This document shows, in pieces, positions 22,308 through 32,056 of a stretch of DNA of 38,484 bases. Below the pieces are notes generated by a model. The model had not been told where the DNA came from. It did no database searches and worked only from the letters and a program-made list of their open reading frames with translations. Source of the stretch: Deltaproteobacteria bacterium (GTDB lineage Bacteria > Desulfobacterota > RBG-13-43-22); NCBI GenBank assembly GCA_016219225.1, contig JACRBX010000194.1, forward strand, positions 1 through 38,484. The letters run 5' to 3'. A program made the position numbers and the translations under genes. The stretch's first letter is position 1; every line of letters starts with the position of its first letter.

Positions 22308-25049
22308 TCACCGGATATAACCAAAATTGCGGGCCAGGGCCACGGCCTGGGTTCGATTATGGGCCCCTAACTTCCAATGAATGTTGCGGAGGTGAAACCG
22401 GACGGTATGGATGGAAATGCACAATTGATCGGCTAAATCCTCGTTGGAAAGCCCCATAGCCACTTTCTCCAAGATATCGATCTCCCGGCCGGTAAGGGGT
22501 TCCGGGGGGGTGGATCCCTGATCGGTTTTGGGACTGATGGAACAGGGTGTGACCTCCCCGATGGCCAGGAGAATCCGGTCGAGATATTCCACAGAGATAC
22601 TTCCCCGCCCTATCATCCCGGCGGACGCGGCAAATTTGTGTATTTCCCGGATCATCTTGGGAATCGGGTCTCCCTCATCCACAAAGCTCCGGATGAACCC
22701 TTCACCCTGGGCCATTATCAGTGCATCCCTTAATACCCGAAGGGCCTGTCTTTTTTCTTCACAGGACTCCATGGCCTTGGCTATAAGGATACGCAGCAGA
22801 AGGCCCTGACGAACGAATCCCAAACTTTCCGCCTTGCTTAACTCATTCTTCAAAGGCTCTAAAACTTTCCGGGCCTGCCCCCGTCCCATCATCAATCGTA
22901 GGCGGGTGATTTCCGGTGTCTCAGGGTTGTTGCCGATCATACAACGCCCCTCAAAAGACAGCCATATTATTCGGTCATCATGATGCCGGGAAATCTCCAG
23001 GGCCCGTTCCGGTTCGCCACGCTGAAGGGCAATGCGTATGCGTTCCTGACGGGCTGTCGCCGAGACCCGTGGAAGCCCTCTTTCGGCACCAAGCCGTTCC
23101 AGTTGGGTAAGATATCTGAGCGCGCCGGTAAAGTCACCATAGGCCGCACGAATTCGGGCCAAAGTCCGTAGTCCCATGATCATGACGTCCGGGATAGCGA
23201 TCTGCACCATGGTATTATAAGTAAGGAGCAACTTTTCCGCCTTGGCCAACTCGTTTTTTTCATAGAGGATCTCGGCCTGAAGCACCGCAACGGCCGTCCC
23301 ACCACCGGAAAACCGGGAAGGGCTGGATTTGGTTTCGTCAAGAGCGGAATGGGTGACCGCCAGCACTTCATTGAGTTTTCCCTGGGTGAAACCGATAGCC
23401 TGTTCAAGAAACTTGTTGAATAACAGCATTACTCCGGTCGTCCGGCTGACGAGTTGGGCTGATTGCCAGGTATACTCAAGGGCCTCTTCAAATCGACCAA
23501 CGGTTATTTTCAATAACCCGGCGATATGGAATAGGGTCGGGAGAAATCGTATTTGCCGATCCAGGTGTAAGACGTCGAGTTCGGCCAGAGCGTCCGTTGT
23601 TACCTGTTCGCATTCCTTCATCTTGTCCTGTACCGATAGAGCTAATATCCGGAGATTATAAAGATCTCTATTGATGTGGTCGTCAATATGGGACTGTTCC
23701 CCATGATGCCCTAACTGATCCAGTACCTCCAGCGCTTTTTCGGGTTTGTGTCTGACGATCAGGGCATAGGTGTAGGCGAGATGCAAGACCGGGTGACGGG
23801 CAAGAACAGTTTTCGGCAGCCATTCCCCCCATTCGACTATGGTCGCCGTCAGACCGTTCCTCACCAGATCAAAAGCGCAACCTTCCATCTGGTTCGCGGC
23901 ATACTCCACATCGCCGGCTGACATGGCATGTTCGGCTGCCTCCTGAATCTCACCCACAGCAGCGTACCATTCGCTCGCGGCCCGATGGAGGTCTATACCA
24001 TCTTGGTCTCCCTCCCGTTCGAGCCTGGTCCGGAGGAATTTGGCAAAAAGGCCGTGGTAACGATACCAGCGACGTTCCGCATCCAGAGGGACCAGAAAAA
24101 TGTTGGCCTTCTCCAGGTAATCCAGCGTCTCATATCCGTCGCTTCGACCGGTGAGTCTATTGCAGAGCGGGCCGGTCAGCCTTTTGAGAATGCTTGTTTT
24201 AAGGAGGAACGATTGGATTTTTTCCGGCTGGCGAGTCAGGACTTCTTCCGCCAGGTAGTCATAAACCTTGCCGGCGGCCCAGGAATGGGTTTGATTGCTG
24301 TTCTCCTGATTTTTTCGCCATATCGAGGAAAGGGTGGAGAGCTGAAGTCCCGCAGCCCATCCCTCGGTAACCTGGTACAAATATTCTATTTCGTTTTCAT
24401 CCAGGTCCAGACCTTGTGTCTGCCGAATGAATTGTTCCGTTTCATCGCGAGAGAATTGTAATCCTTTAAAATCGATCTCAAGAAGTTCTCCTTGAGCTCG
24501 AATCCTTTCGATCCGAAGTGCCGGAATCTGCCTGAGGGCGATGATCAACTGTTTATCCGCCGGAAGATGGTGAAGAAGCTGCTGGACTATATTGAGCACC
24601 TCCGGTGATTGAATGACTCCGAAGTCGTCCAGAAAGAGGGTGAGAGAGGCGGGGAAAGCAGACAAGCGTTCCAATACGTATAAGAGTAATCCGGTTGAAG
24701 CATGTCCGGCGTTCATCAGGCTCGGCTCCAGTCCGGTGAGGTCGAAACTGGGAATGTTTTTCTGTATGGCTCCGATAAGATAGGTGAGAAAACGACCAGG
24801 GTCATTGTCCGCTTCGTCAAGGGCCAGCCAGGCAGTAGGGATCCCCTGTTCATGCAGGCAGTTCAGCCACTGAACCATTAGGGTCGTTTTGCCGAATCCG
24901 GCTGGACCGCATAACAAGATCAACTTGGCCTGCCGGGCGGATTTCAACTGATCGATAAGCCGGGCTCGGGGGACTGAAACACGGCTGCTGATAGGTGGAT
25001 TCAGCTTGGACTGAAATATAGGCTGGACAAAAGATTTTTTTTTAGCCAT
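22308..25049 (-). CDS. MalT-like LuxR-family transcriptional regulator (STAND ATPase)
   Basis: This 913-residue regulator has three parts. The first is an N-terminal NTPase (Walker A GPAGFGKTT at 48-56, Walker B LTLFLDDFGV near 138, and sensor residues RQIPALRIERIRAQGEL). The second is a long helical TPR-like region (~360-840) that in MalT binds the inducer. The third is a C-terminal LuxR helix-turn-helix (~851-913, LTGREIDILEKVAMGLSNED then LADQLCISIHTVRFHLRNIH). Ligand and ATP typically drive oligomerisation and activation. It is divergent from the DUF1302 operon across 317 bases, so it is the obvious candidate activator; the inducer is unknown. The ribosome binding site is weak (TAAGGT). 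Confidence 0.93.
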   Translation of the reverse strand: MAKKKSFVQPIFQSKLNPPISSRVSVPRARLIDQLKSARQAKLILLCGPAGFGKTTLMVQWLNCLHEQGIPTAWLALDEADNDPGRFLTYLIGAIQKNIPSFDLTGLEPSLMNAGHASTGLLLYVLERLSAFPASLTLFLDDFGVIQSPEVLNIVQQLLHHLPADKQLIIALRQIPALRIERIRAQGELLEIDFKGLQFSRDETEQFIRQTQGLDLDENEIEYLYQVTEGWAAGLQLSTLSSIWRKNQENSNQTHSWAAGKVYDYLAEEVLTRQPEKIQSFLLKTSILKRLTGPLCNRLTGRSDGYETLDYLEKANIFLVPLDAERRWYRYHGLFAKFLRTRLEREGDQDGIDLHRAASEWYAAVGEIQEAAEHAMSAGDVEYAANQMEGCAFDLVRNGLTATIVEWGEWLPKTVLARHPVLHLAYTYALIVRHKPEKALEVLDQLGHHGEQSHIDDHINRDLYNLRILALSVQDKMKECEQVTTDALAELDVLHLDRQIRFLPTLFHIAGLLKITVGRFEEALEYTWQSAQLVSRTTGVMLLFNKFLEQAIGFTQGKLNEVLAVTHSALDETKSSPSRFSGGGTAVAVLQAEILYEKNELAKAEKLLLTYNTMVQIAIPDVMIMGLRTLARIRAAYGDFTGALRYLTQLERLGAERGLPRVSATARQERIRIALQRGEPERALEISRHHDDRIIWLSFEGRCMIGNNPETPEITRLRLMMGRGQARKVLEPLKNELSKAESLGFVRQGLLLRILIAKAMESCEEKRQALRVLRDALIMAQGEGFIRSFVDEGDPIPKMIREIHKFAASAGMIGRGSISVEYLDRILLAIGEVTPCSISPKTDQGSTPPEPLTGREIDILEKVAMGLSNEDLADQLCISIHTVRFHLRNIHWKLGAHNRTQAVALARNFGYIR

Positions 25050-25366
25050 CGACCTTAGTGGATTTCGGGGATTGTTCTAAAAATGAAATAGGTTTCATCC
25101 TATTCGAGTTCCCGTCTATTTTTAAACCTATAGTATAGTTCCCGGAATTAGTCAATGACAATGGACACCTTCCACCCCGCCCGATTATTGCTTTCGGACA
25201 TTTTTAATAAGTCTGATTCAAAAGAGATATTCCCGAGGAACGGTTCATACCGGCAATTCGGACGGGTAGATAATTATGATCATTTCAGTCTATTCGGGCG
25301 GTGAAAATTAACCCCCTCTTCCATATGATCTAACCTACTAAATTGGTGGAAAGGAGGAAGAGGGAA
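25050..25366. promoter_or_regulatory. divergent regulatory region with repeat motifs
   Basis: This 317-base spacer separates the LuxR regulator gene from the DUF1302 operon. CACCCCGCCCGATTA (25173-25187) and TATTCGGGCGGTG (25291-25303) form an inverted pair about 100 bases apart. GAGTTCCCG (25106-25114) and TAGTTCCCGGAATTA (25136-25150) are a loose direct repeat. These are candidate operators for the regulator. No strong sigma-70 promoter was evident by eye. Confidence 0.4.
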
Positions 25367-27028
25367 ATGGGTAAAACGAAAGGGTTAAGAAAACAGTCGA
25401 GGGGACTTCCGGGGATGAGGCTCCGATGGATTACGATGGCCTTAGCCGGTCTTTTGGTACTCAGCGGCACTGTCGGGGCCTTTGAGATCAAGACCGGGAT
25501 AGAGGATCTCGACCTTCGCTGGGATAACACTTTTAAGTACAACTTCGGATATCGGACCAAAGGTCAGGACAACGCAATTCTTAAATTCCCCAATGCCGAT
25601 GACGGGGACCGAAACTTTAACAAAGGAATCGTATCGAATCGGATCGATATCCTGTCCGAATTCGATATACAAATTAAAAAGAGGTTCGGCGCCCGTTTCA
25701 GCGCAGCCGGCTGGTATGATCAACGGTATCATGGTTCTTTGGATAACAACTCTGTGGCCACCTCCAATCATCTGGAAAACGGACGTCCGGCCCTGGGGTT
25801 GCATAATGTGACCAAAAGATATTTTGCAGGACCTGACGGAGAGTTGCTCGATGCCTTTGCCTTCGGCAAATTCGATCTCGGGGCCGTCCCGGTGAATCTC
25901 AAGGTCGGCCGGCATACGGTTTATTGGGGTGAAAGCTTGTTGTTTTCCGGGGCGATCCATAGCGTTTCCTATGCCCAGATGCCCATCGATACCTTAAAGG
26001 CCTTTGCCGTGCCGGGTTCAGAGGCTAAAGAGTTATTCCGTCCCCTTTTCAATGTCTCGACGCAAGCGCAACTTACCGATAAATTCTCTGTTGCCGCTCA
26101 ATACTTCCTGGAATGGGAGCCCTATCGATTACCTGAAGCCGGCGCCTATCTCGGTTTTTCCGACGTGCTGTTGCAGGGAGGGGAATCGCTCATAGCCGGC
26201 CCTGTGAGATTCATTCATGGTAACGATATTCAACCCAGCGGCAAGAAGGACTGGGGGTTGTCGGCCCGCTGGACGCCTCAGTGGCTCGACGGGACAATCG
26301 GTGCCTACTATCGTCGTCTTTCCGACAAATTGCCCCAAACGCAATTGAACCCGGCGAAAGGCCAATACTTTTTTGTTTATGGGGATTCCATCGATTTGTA
26401 CGGCCTGAGCTTGGCCAAGCAAATCCTCGGGATCAGCGTTGGTGCGGAGGTATCTTACCGGAAAAATATGCCGCTGATCAGTGATGCGGTAGCGAGCACC
26501 CAGCGTCCGGCCGAGGGGGAGACCCTGGGGGCCAGGGGCAACACCTGGCACGGGTTAGTCAACTTTGTCGGGATTGTAACGCCGCCGTTGTGTGATCTGG
26601 CCGCCTGGAGTCTGGAGTTTACCTGGAGCCGCTGGGACACCGTGACCCAGGGGCTCCAATATTTTAAAGGACGGGGCGGTTATACGGCCATCGATCTCGT
26701 CACCCCGGACTATGCAGGCTTTGGAATCAATTTCACGCCTACCTGGTATCAGGTCTTTCCGGGGATGGACCTGTCGATGCCGCTTTCCTACAGCCGGGGT
26801 TTGTTTGGGAACTCGGCCATCACCCTGGGCGGCAATGAGAATGCCGGGAACTATAGCCTCGGGGTTTCCCTGGATGCCTATAGCAAATATAGATTCGACC
26901 TCAAGTACATCGATTTTATTGGAGACTACGTTACCGGGCCGACAGGTGCCGTCACCGTGGCCAATGGTCCCCTGGCCTTGCTCAGTGACCGCGGCATGGT
27001 CACCTTTACTTTCAAAGTTACCTTTTAG
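25367..27028 (+). CDS. DUF1302-family outer-membrane protein
   Basis: The start is ATG 25367 (553 residues) with AGGAGG nine bases upstream; a TTG eight codons earlier is less likely. A basic N-terminus and hydrophobic core (ITMALAGLLVLSGTVGA) form a signal peptide, with cleavage likely after VGA. The mature protein opens FEIKTGIEDLDLRWDNTFKYN and continues with alternating short beta strands and aromatic girdle residues, ending MVTFTFKVTF with a terminal Phe, a hallmark of outer-membrane beta-barrels. DUF1302 proteins are predicted porin-like barrels often found with DUF1329 and RND genes. Passage of a hydrophobic substrate is inferred from neighbours. Confidence 0.88.
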   Translation: MGKTKGLRKQSRGLPGMRLRWITMALAGLLVLSGTVGAFEIKTGIEDLDLRWDNTFKYNFGYRTKGQDNAILKFPNADDGDRNFNKGIVSNRIDILSEFDIQIKKRFGARFSAAGWYDQRYHGSLDNNSVATSNHLENGRPALGLHNVTKRYFAGPDGELLDAFAFGKFDLGAVPVNLKVGRHTVYWGESLLFSGAIHSVSYAQMPIDTLKAFAVPGSEAKELFRPLFNVSTQAQLTDKFSVAAQYFLEWEPYRLPEAGAYLGFSDVLLQGGESLIAGPVRFIHGNDIQPSGKKDWGLSARWTPQWLDGTIGAYYRRLSDKLPQTQLNPAKGQYFFVYGDSIDLYGLSLAKQILGISVGAEVSYRKNMPLISDAVASTQRPAEGETLGARGNTWHGLVNFVGIVTPPLCDLAAWSLEFTWSRWDTVTQGLQYFKGRGGYTAIDLVTPDYAGFGINFTPTWYQVFPGMDLSMPLSYSRGLFGNSAITLGGNENAGNYSLGVSLDAYSKYRFDLKYIDFIGDYVTGPTGAVTVANGPLALLSDRGMVTFTFKVTF

Positions 27029-27047
27029 GAAAAGGAGGGAAAAAGTC

Positions 27048-28394
27048 ATGATCATTCGAAAATACATGATAGCAGTTGCCTTGGTGTTGGTTTGTGCGGG
27101 ATGGGCTATCGGGGCGGTCAGCCAAGAAGAGGCCAAAAAACTGGGCACGACGTTGACGCCGATCGGTGCCGTAAAGGCCGGAAACGCTGAAGGGTCGATT
27201 CCTGAATATACCGGCGGGCTGATCAATCCCCCGGCGGGTTATGTAAAGGGTTCCGGTTTACGCCCCGATCCGTTCATGGGCGAAAAGCCTTTATTTTCGA
27301 TCGATGCCAAGAATATAGCCCAATATGCCGATAAATTAACCGAAGGCACGAAGGCCTTGATGAAAAAATACCCGAGCTTCCGCATTGACATTTATAAAAC
27401 CCACCGGACGGTGGCCTTTCCGGAGTTCGTCGCTGCCAATACGGTAAAGAACGCCCTAAAGGCCAAAACCGCCAGAGAAGGTTTGTCGTTGCAAAACGCC
27501 CATGCCGGGTATCCTTTCCCGATACCGAAAGATGGCTATGAGGCCATGTGGAACCATCTGACCCGTTTTTCCGGGGACGCCTACACTATCAACTTCGAAT
27601 CCTATAATATCGATTCGGCCGGTATTCCGTCATTATCGTTGATCGCTACCTTTATTTTTGATTACCCCTTCTATGATACCGGTAAAATGAAAGTGGATTA
27701 CTTCTACAGGATGAAGGCCTTATATACGGGACCTCCCCGCCGGGCCGGGGAGGCCGTTATTATCTTGGAACCGCTTGATTATACGGAAAAAGGACGGCGA
27801 GCCTGGCAGTATCTCCCCGGTCAACGCCGGGTGAGGTTGGCGCCGGACATTGCCTTCGATACCCCCAATCCCGGAACAGCCGGCGGAAGCTGCTATGATG
27901 ACACTTTTCTCTTTAATGGATCAATGGAGCGGTTCAACTTCAAGCTTATCGGTAAAAAGGAAATTTATGTTCCGTACAACAACTATAAATTGTCTTACTT
28001 TCAAGGGGACATGAAACAGGTCCTGACGCCGAAACATTTGAATCCGGACCTGGTCCGTTGGGAACTGCACCGGGTTTGGGTGGTGGAAGGAACGTTGGCT
28101 GAAGGAAAGCGGCATATCTACAGTAAGCGTACCTACTACCTGGATGAAGATTCCTGGACGGCCCTGGCCTCGGATGAATACGACAAGCGGGGCAATATGT
28201 ATCGTATGGGCTTGGCCTATATGTCGCCGAGCTATGACCTGCCGGCGCCCAGCGCGGACATGCAAACCTATTACGACCTGATCGCCCACTCCTATGCAGT
28301 CAACTTCTGGCCCCGGAAAGGCATCAAATACACCAATAAATTGCGGGACGTGGAGTTCAGCCCCGATGGACTGGCCGGCAGCGGCCTTCGCTAA
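27048..28394 (+). CDS. DUF1329-family periplasmic or outer-membrane-associated protein
   Basis: This 448-residue protein starts at ATG 27048 with AGGAGG upstream. The signal peptide is MIIRKYMIAVALVLVCAGWA, cleaved near IGA. The mature start VSQEEAKKLGTTLTPIGAVK and the YTGGL segment are typical of DUF1329, as are the later YLPGQRRVRLAPDIAFDTPN and VPYNNYKLSYF segments. Its function is not established. Partnership with the DUF1302 barrel is suggested by repeated co-occurrence and by the 19-base gap here. It probably acts between the inner-membrane MMPL transporter and the outer membrane. Confidence 0.9.
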   Translation: MIIRKYMIAVALVLVCAGWAIGAVSQEEAKKLGTTLTPIGAVKAGNAEGSIPEYTGGLINPPAGYVKGSGLRPDPFMGEKPLFSIDAKNIAQYADKLTEGTKALMKKYPSFRIDIYKTHRTVAFPEFVAANTVKNALKAKTAREGLSLQNAHAGYPFPIPKDGYEAMWNHLTRFSGDAYTINFESYNIDSAGIPSLSLIATFIFDYPFYDTGKMKVDYFYRMKALYTGPPRRAGEAVIILEPLDYTEKGRRAWQYLPGQRRVRLAPDIAFDTPNPGTAGGSCYDDTFLFNGSMERFNFKLIGKKEIYVPYNNYKLSYFQGDMKQVLTPKHLNPDLVRWELHRVWVVEGTLAEGKRHIYSKRTYYLDEDSWTALASDEYDKRGNMYRMGLAYMSPSYDLPAPSADMQTYYDLIAHSYAVNFWPRKGIKYTNKLRDVEFSPDGLAGSGLR

Positions 28395-28404
28395 AGGGGA
28401 TGGG

Positions 28405-28445
28405 CAAGGCAATCCCGGTGAATCGTATCGGTCGGGATTGCCTTG
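28405..28445 (+). other. perfect 13-bp intercistronic hairpin
   Basis: CAAGGCAATCCCG (28405-28417) pairs without mismatch with CGGGATTGCCTTG (28433-28445) around a 15-base loop. There is no U-run, so it is not an ordinary terminator. It lies 11 bases after the DUF1329 stop and 45 before the next start, and may stabilise or segment the operon mRNA. Confidence 0.8.
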
Positions 28446-28489
28446 ATCGACTTGCATTGAGACCACAAGCCTGCATTCAGGAGACCAAA

Positions 28490-29563
28490 ATGATTCCACG
28501 ACTTTTAGCCCTCCCCTTGATGATTGCGGCCTTAGCGGTTACCGTCCGTTCCGGGGCCTCCGGCTTTAAGGATGTGCTGGATACACCGGCCTTGAAAAGC
28601 ACCCTGGCCCAAAAAACACTGCTTAACGGAGTCACAAGGGCCGGCAAACGGTTAGTCAGCGTCGGCTGGCGGGGCCACATTCTTTATTCGGACGACCAGG
28701 GGAAGAGTTGGTCCCAGGCACAGGTTCCGGTCAGCTCCGATCTGGCGGCCGTTCATTTTCCATCTCCCGAGAAAGGATGGGCGGTTGGGCATGAAGGCGT
28801 GGTACTGCACAGCCCGGATAAGGGTGTCACCTGGACCAGGCAGTTCGACGGCCGGGAAGCGGCCCGGGTCATGATAAGCCATTACACTGAACATCCGCCC
28901 AAGGATCTTCACGGCGGCGCCGAGGCCAGGCAACGCTTTATGAATGAGGTGAAACAATTTGAGCAGGAAGGACCGGATAAACCCTTCCTGGACGTTTGGT
29001 TCGATGACGAGAAAACCGGTTTCATCGTCGGCACCTTCAATCTCATTTTTCAGACCGTCGACGGCGGTCGAACCTGGGAGCCCTGGTTTGATCGAACCGA
29101 GAACCCCAAACGGCTGCACCTCTATGCTGTTCGCCGGATCGGCCAGGACCTGTTCATCTGCGGAGAGCAAGGACTGGTATTAAAGCTTGATCGGCAAAGT
29201 CGACGATTCCGTCTCTGTACCGTTCCGCATAAAGGGACCTTCTTCGGGATTACGGGCAAGCCGGGTAAGGTGATCGTCTTCGGACTGCGGGGCCATGCTT
29301 TCCGCAGTCTGGACAACGGTGCCCACTGGCAGAAGGTGGAGACCAGGGTACAAGCGGGTCTCAATGGAGCTACCCTGACCGAAGACGGATGTATCCTGTT
29401 AGTCAGTCAGGGTGGACAGCTTCTCGTGAGCTGCGACGACGGCCGTAGCTTCGATCCGGTCAAGACGGGGCGACCCGTTCCGGCATCGGCGATCGTAGCC
29501 CTCGACAGGGAAACCCTGTTATTAGTCGGACTTTTAGGCTTGCAATCGAAACGGTTCAGGTAG
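28490..29563 (+). CDS. Ycf48-like beta-propeller protein (BNR repeats)
   Basis: The start is ATG 28490 (357 residues) with AGGAG seven bases upstream. A signal peptide (MIPRLLALPLMIAALAVTVR) is followed by at least six repeats of the type G-x-ILYSDDQGKSW, for example VGHEGVVLHSPDKGVTW, VGTFNLIFQTVDGGRTW and FGLRGHAFRSLDNGAHW, the blades of a Ycf48/Hcf136 propeller. Ycf48 is a photosystem II assembly factor in phototrophs. In non-phototrophic bacteria such proteins sit beside MMPL transporters, as here. A role as periplasmic adaptor or assembly factor for the transporter is inferred. Confidence 0.87.
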   Translation: MIPRLLALPLMIAALAVTVRSGASGFKDVLDTPALKSTLAQKTLLNGVTRAGKRLVSVGWRGHILYSDDQGKSWSQAQVPVSSDLAAVHFPSPEKGWAVGHEGVVLHSPDKGVTWTRQFDGREAARVMISHYTEHPPKDLHGGAEARQRFMNEVKQFEQEGPDKPFLDVWFDDEKTGFIVGTFNLIFQTVDGGRTWEPWFDRTENPKRLHLYAVRRIGQDLFICGEQGLVLKLDRQSRRFRLCTVPHKGTFFGITGKPGKVIVFGLRGHAFRSLDNGAHWQKVETRVQAGLNGATLTEDGCILLVSQGGQLLVSCDDGRSFDPVKTGRPVPASAIVALDRETLLLVGLLGLQSKRFR

Positions 29564-29585
29564 CCATAGCTTGGGAGAACTGAAA

Positions 29586-32009
29586 ATGGATGTCGGGACG
29601 GACAAAGATAAAATTGATGAAATGCCGGTAGTACAGGACCTGAACGATTTCGATATCAGGTCCGGAAACAGGCTTGAAAGGCTGATTTTTAACAACCGGG
29701 TGCCTTTGATCATCGCCTGTGCTCTCATCACCCTGATCCTGGCCTTTCAGGCCCGAAAGATCGTCATCAACGCCAGCTTCGAGAGAATGATTCCCCAGAG
29801 TCAACCCTATATCAAGAACTATCTGGATAATAAAAACAATTTGCGGGGGCTCGGTAATTCCCTGCGGGTGGTGGTGGAGAATACCCGGACGGATATCTTC
29901 GATCCGGAGTATCTGGAGGTCCTGAAACAGATTAATGATGAGCTTTTTCTTACCCCTGGGGTGAATCGGGCCTGGTTGAAATCCCTCTGGACGCCATTGG
30001 TGCGCTGGAAGGAACTTACCGAGGAAGGTTTCACCGGCGGACCGGTCATGCCGGATAACTATGACGGGTCGGAAAAGACTATCGATCAACTCAGGCAAAA
30101 CATCGGCCGGGCGGGTATTATCGGCAGTCTGGTGGCCAATAACCTTAAATCGTCCATGATTACGGTGCCGCTACTGGACCTGGACCCCGACACCGGACGC
30201 CGGCTTGATTACCGCGCCCTCTCCCGTCACCTGGAGAAACACATCCGGGCCAATTATGAAAAAGGCGATAAAAGTAAGGCCGGTAAGATTAAGGTCCACA
30301 TCATCGGCTTTGCCAAGATCATGGGGGATATGATCGAAGGCCTGATGAAGGTCATGATCTATTTCCTGGTGGCCGCCGTTATCGCCGTTCTGGTCATCTT
30401 TCTTTACACCCGGTGCATCCGCAGCACAGTGCTGGTGATCGTCTGCTCGTTGATCGCTGTGCTCTGGCAGATAGGGCTGGTGGCGACCTTCGACTTTGAC
30501 CTCGACCCCTATTCCATCCTGGTGCCGTTTCTGGTTTTTGCCATCGGCGTGTCCCACGGTGCCCAGAAGATGAACGGCATCATGCAGGACGTGGGCCGGG
30601 GCACCCACAGGCTGGTGGCCGCCCGATATACCTTTCGCAGGCTCTTTCTGGCCGGGCTGACGGCCCTTTTGGCCGATGCGGTCGGATTTGCCGTGCTGAT
30701 GTTGATCGACATTCCGGTAATCAGGCACCTGACCCTTTTCGCCAGTCTCGGGGTGGCGGTGCTCATCTTCACCAACCTCATGCTCTTGCCGGTACTCCTT
30801 TCTTTTATCGGGGTGAGTCCGGCTGCAGCCCAGCGCAGCCTCCGGATGGAGAAAGAGGAAAGCCGACCAAAGGGAGCCGGGGCCATCTGGAGTTTTCTCT
30901 GCCGGTTCACCGAGCGACGCTGGGCCATCGGTGCGGTGGCCTTTGCGGCCTTGCTGGCCGGTTTCGGCCTGGCTATGAGCGTCCATCTTAAGATCGGGAA
31001 TTTGGACCCCGGGGCGCCCGAACTCCGACCGGATTCGCGCTACAACCGGGACAACGCCTATATGATCGCCAATTACGGACTCTCCAGTGATCAGTTCGCC
31101 GTGATCGTCAAAACCCCGCCGGATGGGGTCATGAAGTACGAGACCCTCATTGAGGCCGACCGTCTGGCCTGGGCTCTGCGCCAGGTGCCCAGGGTCCAGA
31201 CCGTTACTTCCCTGGCCGATGCGGTGCGACAGGTCACGGCCGGCACCTACGAGGGGAGTCCCAAATGGCTGGCCATCTCCCGCAATCAGAAAGAACTAAA
31301 TTACGCCGGCAATCTGGCGGTAACCTTCACTCCGGACTTTTTAAACGTGGAGGGCTCGGTCATGCCGGTGATTGCCTATCTTTCCGACCACAAGTCGGAG
31401 ACCCTGGACCGGGTAATCAAGGTGGCCGCCGCATTCTCGGAAAAGCATAGTGATCGGGATCGCCAGTTTCTCCTGGCTGCGGGCAACGCCGGGATCGAAG
31501 CGGCTACCAATATCGTTGTCCGGCAGGCCAATCACACCATGATGCTCTATGTCTATGCAGCGGTCATCCTGCTCTGTTTTATCACCTTCCGCAGTTGGCG
31601 TGCGGTTTTGGTGGCGGTGGTGCCACTCATCCTCACCACGATCCTCTGTGAAGCCCTGATGGTGGCCCTCGGCATCGGTGTAAAGGTCGCCACCCTCCCG
31701 GTGATCGCTCTGGGAGTGGGCATTGGGGTGGATTACGCCCTTTATCTTTTGAGCGTGCAATTAGCCCAACAGCGGGCAGGCCTGTCGCTTGGCGAGGCAT
31801 ATAAACGGGCGGTCCGGTTTACCGGCAAGGTGGTCGGACTGGTGGGCATTACGCTGGCTGCCGGGGTCATCACCTGGGTGTTCTCGCCGATCAAATTCCA
31901 GGCCGATATGGGAATATTGCTGACCTTCATGTTCCTCTGGAATATGATCGGGGCCCTCATATTTATTCCGGCTTTGTCCCATTTTCTGCTCCGGACCAGG
32001 GTCACCTAG
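29586..32009 (+). CDS. MMPL/RND-superfamily transporter
   Basis: The protein has 807 residues from ATG 29586; a TTG five codons earlier is less likely. It has the twofold RND layout. TM1 is LIIACALITLILAFQA, followed by a periplasmic loop of ~180 residues, then a TM block (~250-415) with MIYFLVAAVIAVLVIFLYTR and VPFLVFAIGVSHGAQKMNGI. A second half starts near AIGAVAFAALLAGFGLAMSV and ends with a TM block carrying GVGIGVDYALYLLSVQLAQQ. The GVDYALY segment matches the proton-relay helix of MMPL proteins. Such pumps move lipids and hydrophobic compounds using proton motive force. Import versus export is not decidable from sequence. Confidence 0.93.
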   Translation: MDVGTDKDKIDEMPVVQDLNDFDIRSGNRLERLIFNNRVPLIIACALITLILAFQARKIVINASFERMIPQSQPYIKNYLDNKNNLRGLGNSLRVVVENTRTDIFDPEYLEVLKQINDELFLTPGVNRAWLKSLWTPLVRWKELTEEGFTGGPVMPDNYDGSEKTIDQLRQNIGRAGIIGSLVANNLKSSMITVPLLDLDPDTGRRLDYRALSRHLEKHIRANYEKGDKSKAGKIKVHIIGFAKIMGDMIEGLMKVMIYFLVAAVIAVLVIFLYTRCIRSTVLVIVCSLIAVLWQIGLVATFDFDLDPYSILVPFLVFAIGVSHGAQKMNGIMQDVGRGTHRLVAARYTFRRLFLAGLTALLADAVGFAVLMLIDIPVIRHLTLFASLGVAVLIFTNLMLLPVLLSFIGVSPAAAQRSLRMEKEESRPKGAGAIWSFLCRFTERRWAIGAVAFAALLAGFGLAMSVHLKIGNLDPGAPELRPDSRYNRDNAYMIANYGLSSDQFAVIVKTPPDGVMKYETLIEADRLAWALRQVPRVQTVTSLADAVRQVTAGTYEGSPKWLAISRNQKELNYAGNLAVTFTPDFLNVEGSVMPVIAYLSDHKSETLDRVIKVAAAFSEKHSDRDRQFLLAAGNAGIEAATNIVVRQANHTMMLYVYAAVILLCFITFRSWRAVLVAVVPLILTTILCEALMVALGIGVKVATLPVIALGVGIGVDYALYLLSVQLAQQRAGLSLGEAYKRAVRFTGKVVGLVGITLAAGVITWVFSPIKFQADMGILLTFMFLWNMIGALIFIPALSHFLLRTRVT

Positions 32010-32056
32010 GAAAATAACTGATGCGAATAAATATTTTTTTAAAGGAGACCTAAAAA

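Noticed and set aside
26555-27226. Minus-strand ORF of 223 codons
   Set aside because: Antisense to the DUF1302 and DUF1329 genes; no start signal or family resemblance.
30171-30986. Minus-strand ORF of 271 codons
   Set aside because: Antisense to the MMPL transporter; low-complexity charged composition with no recognisable domain.
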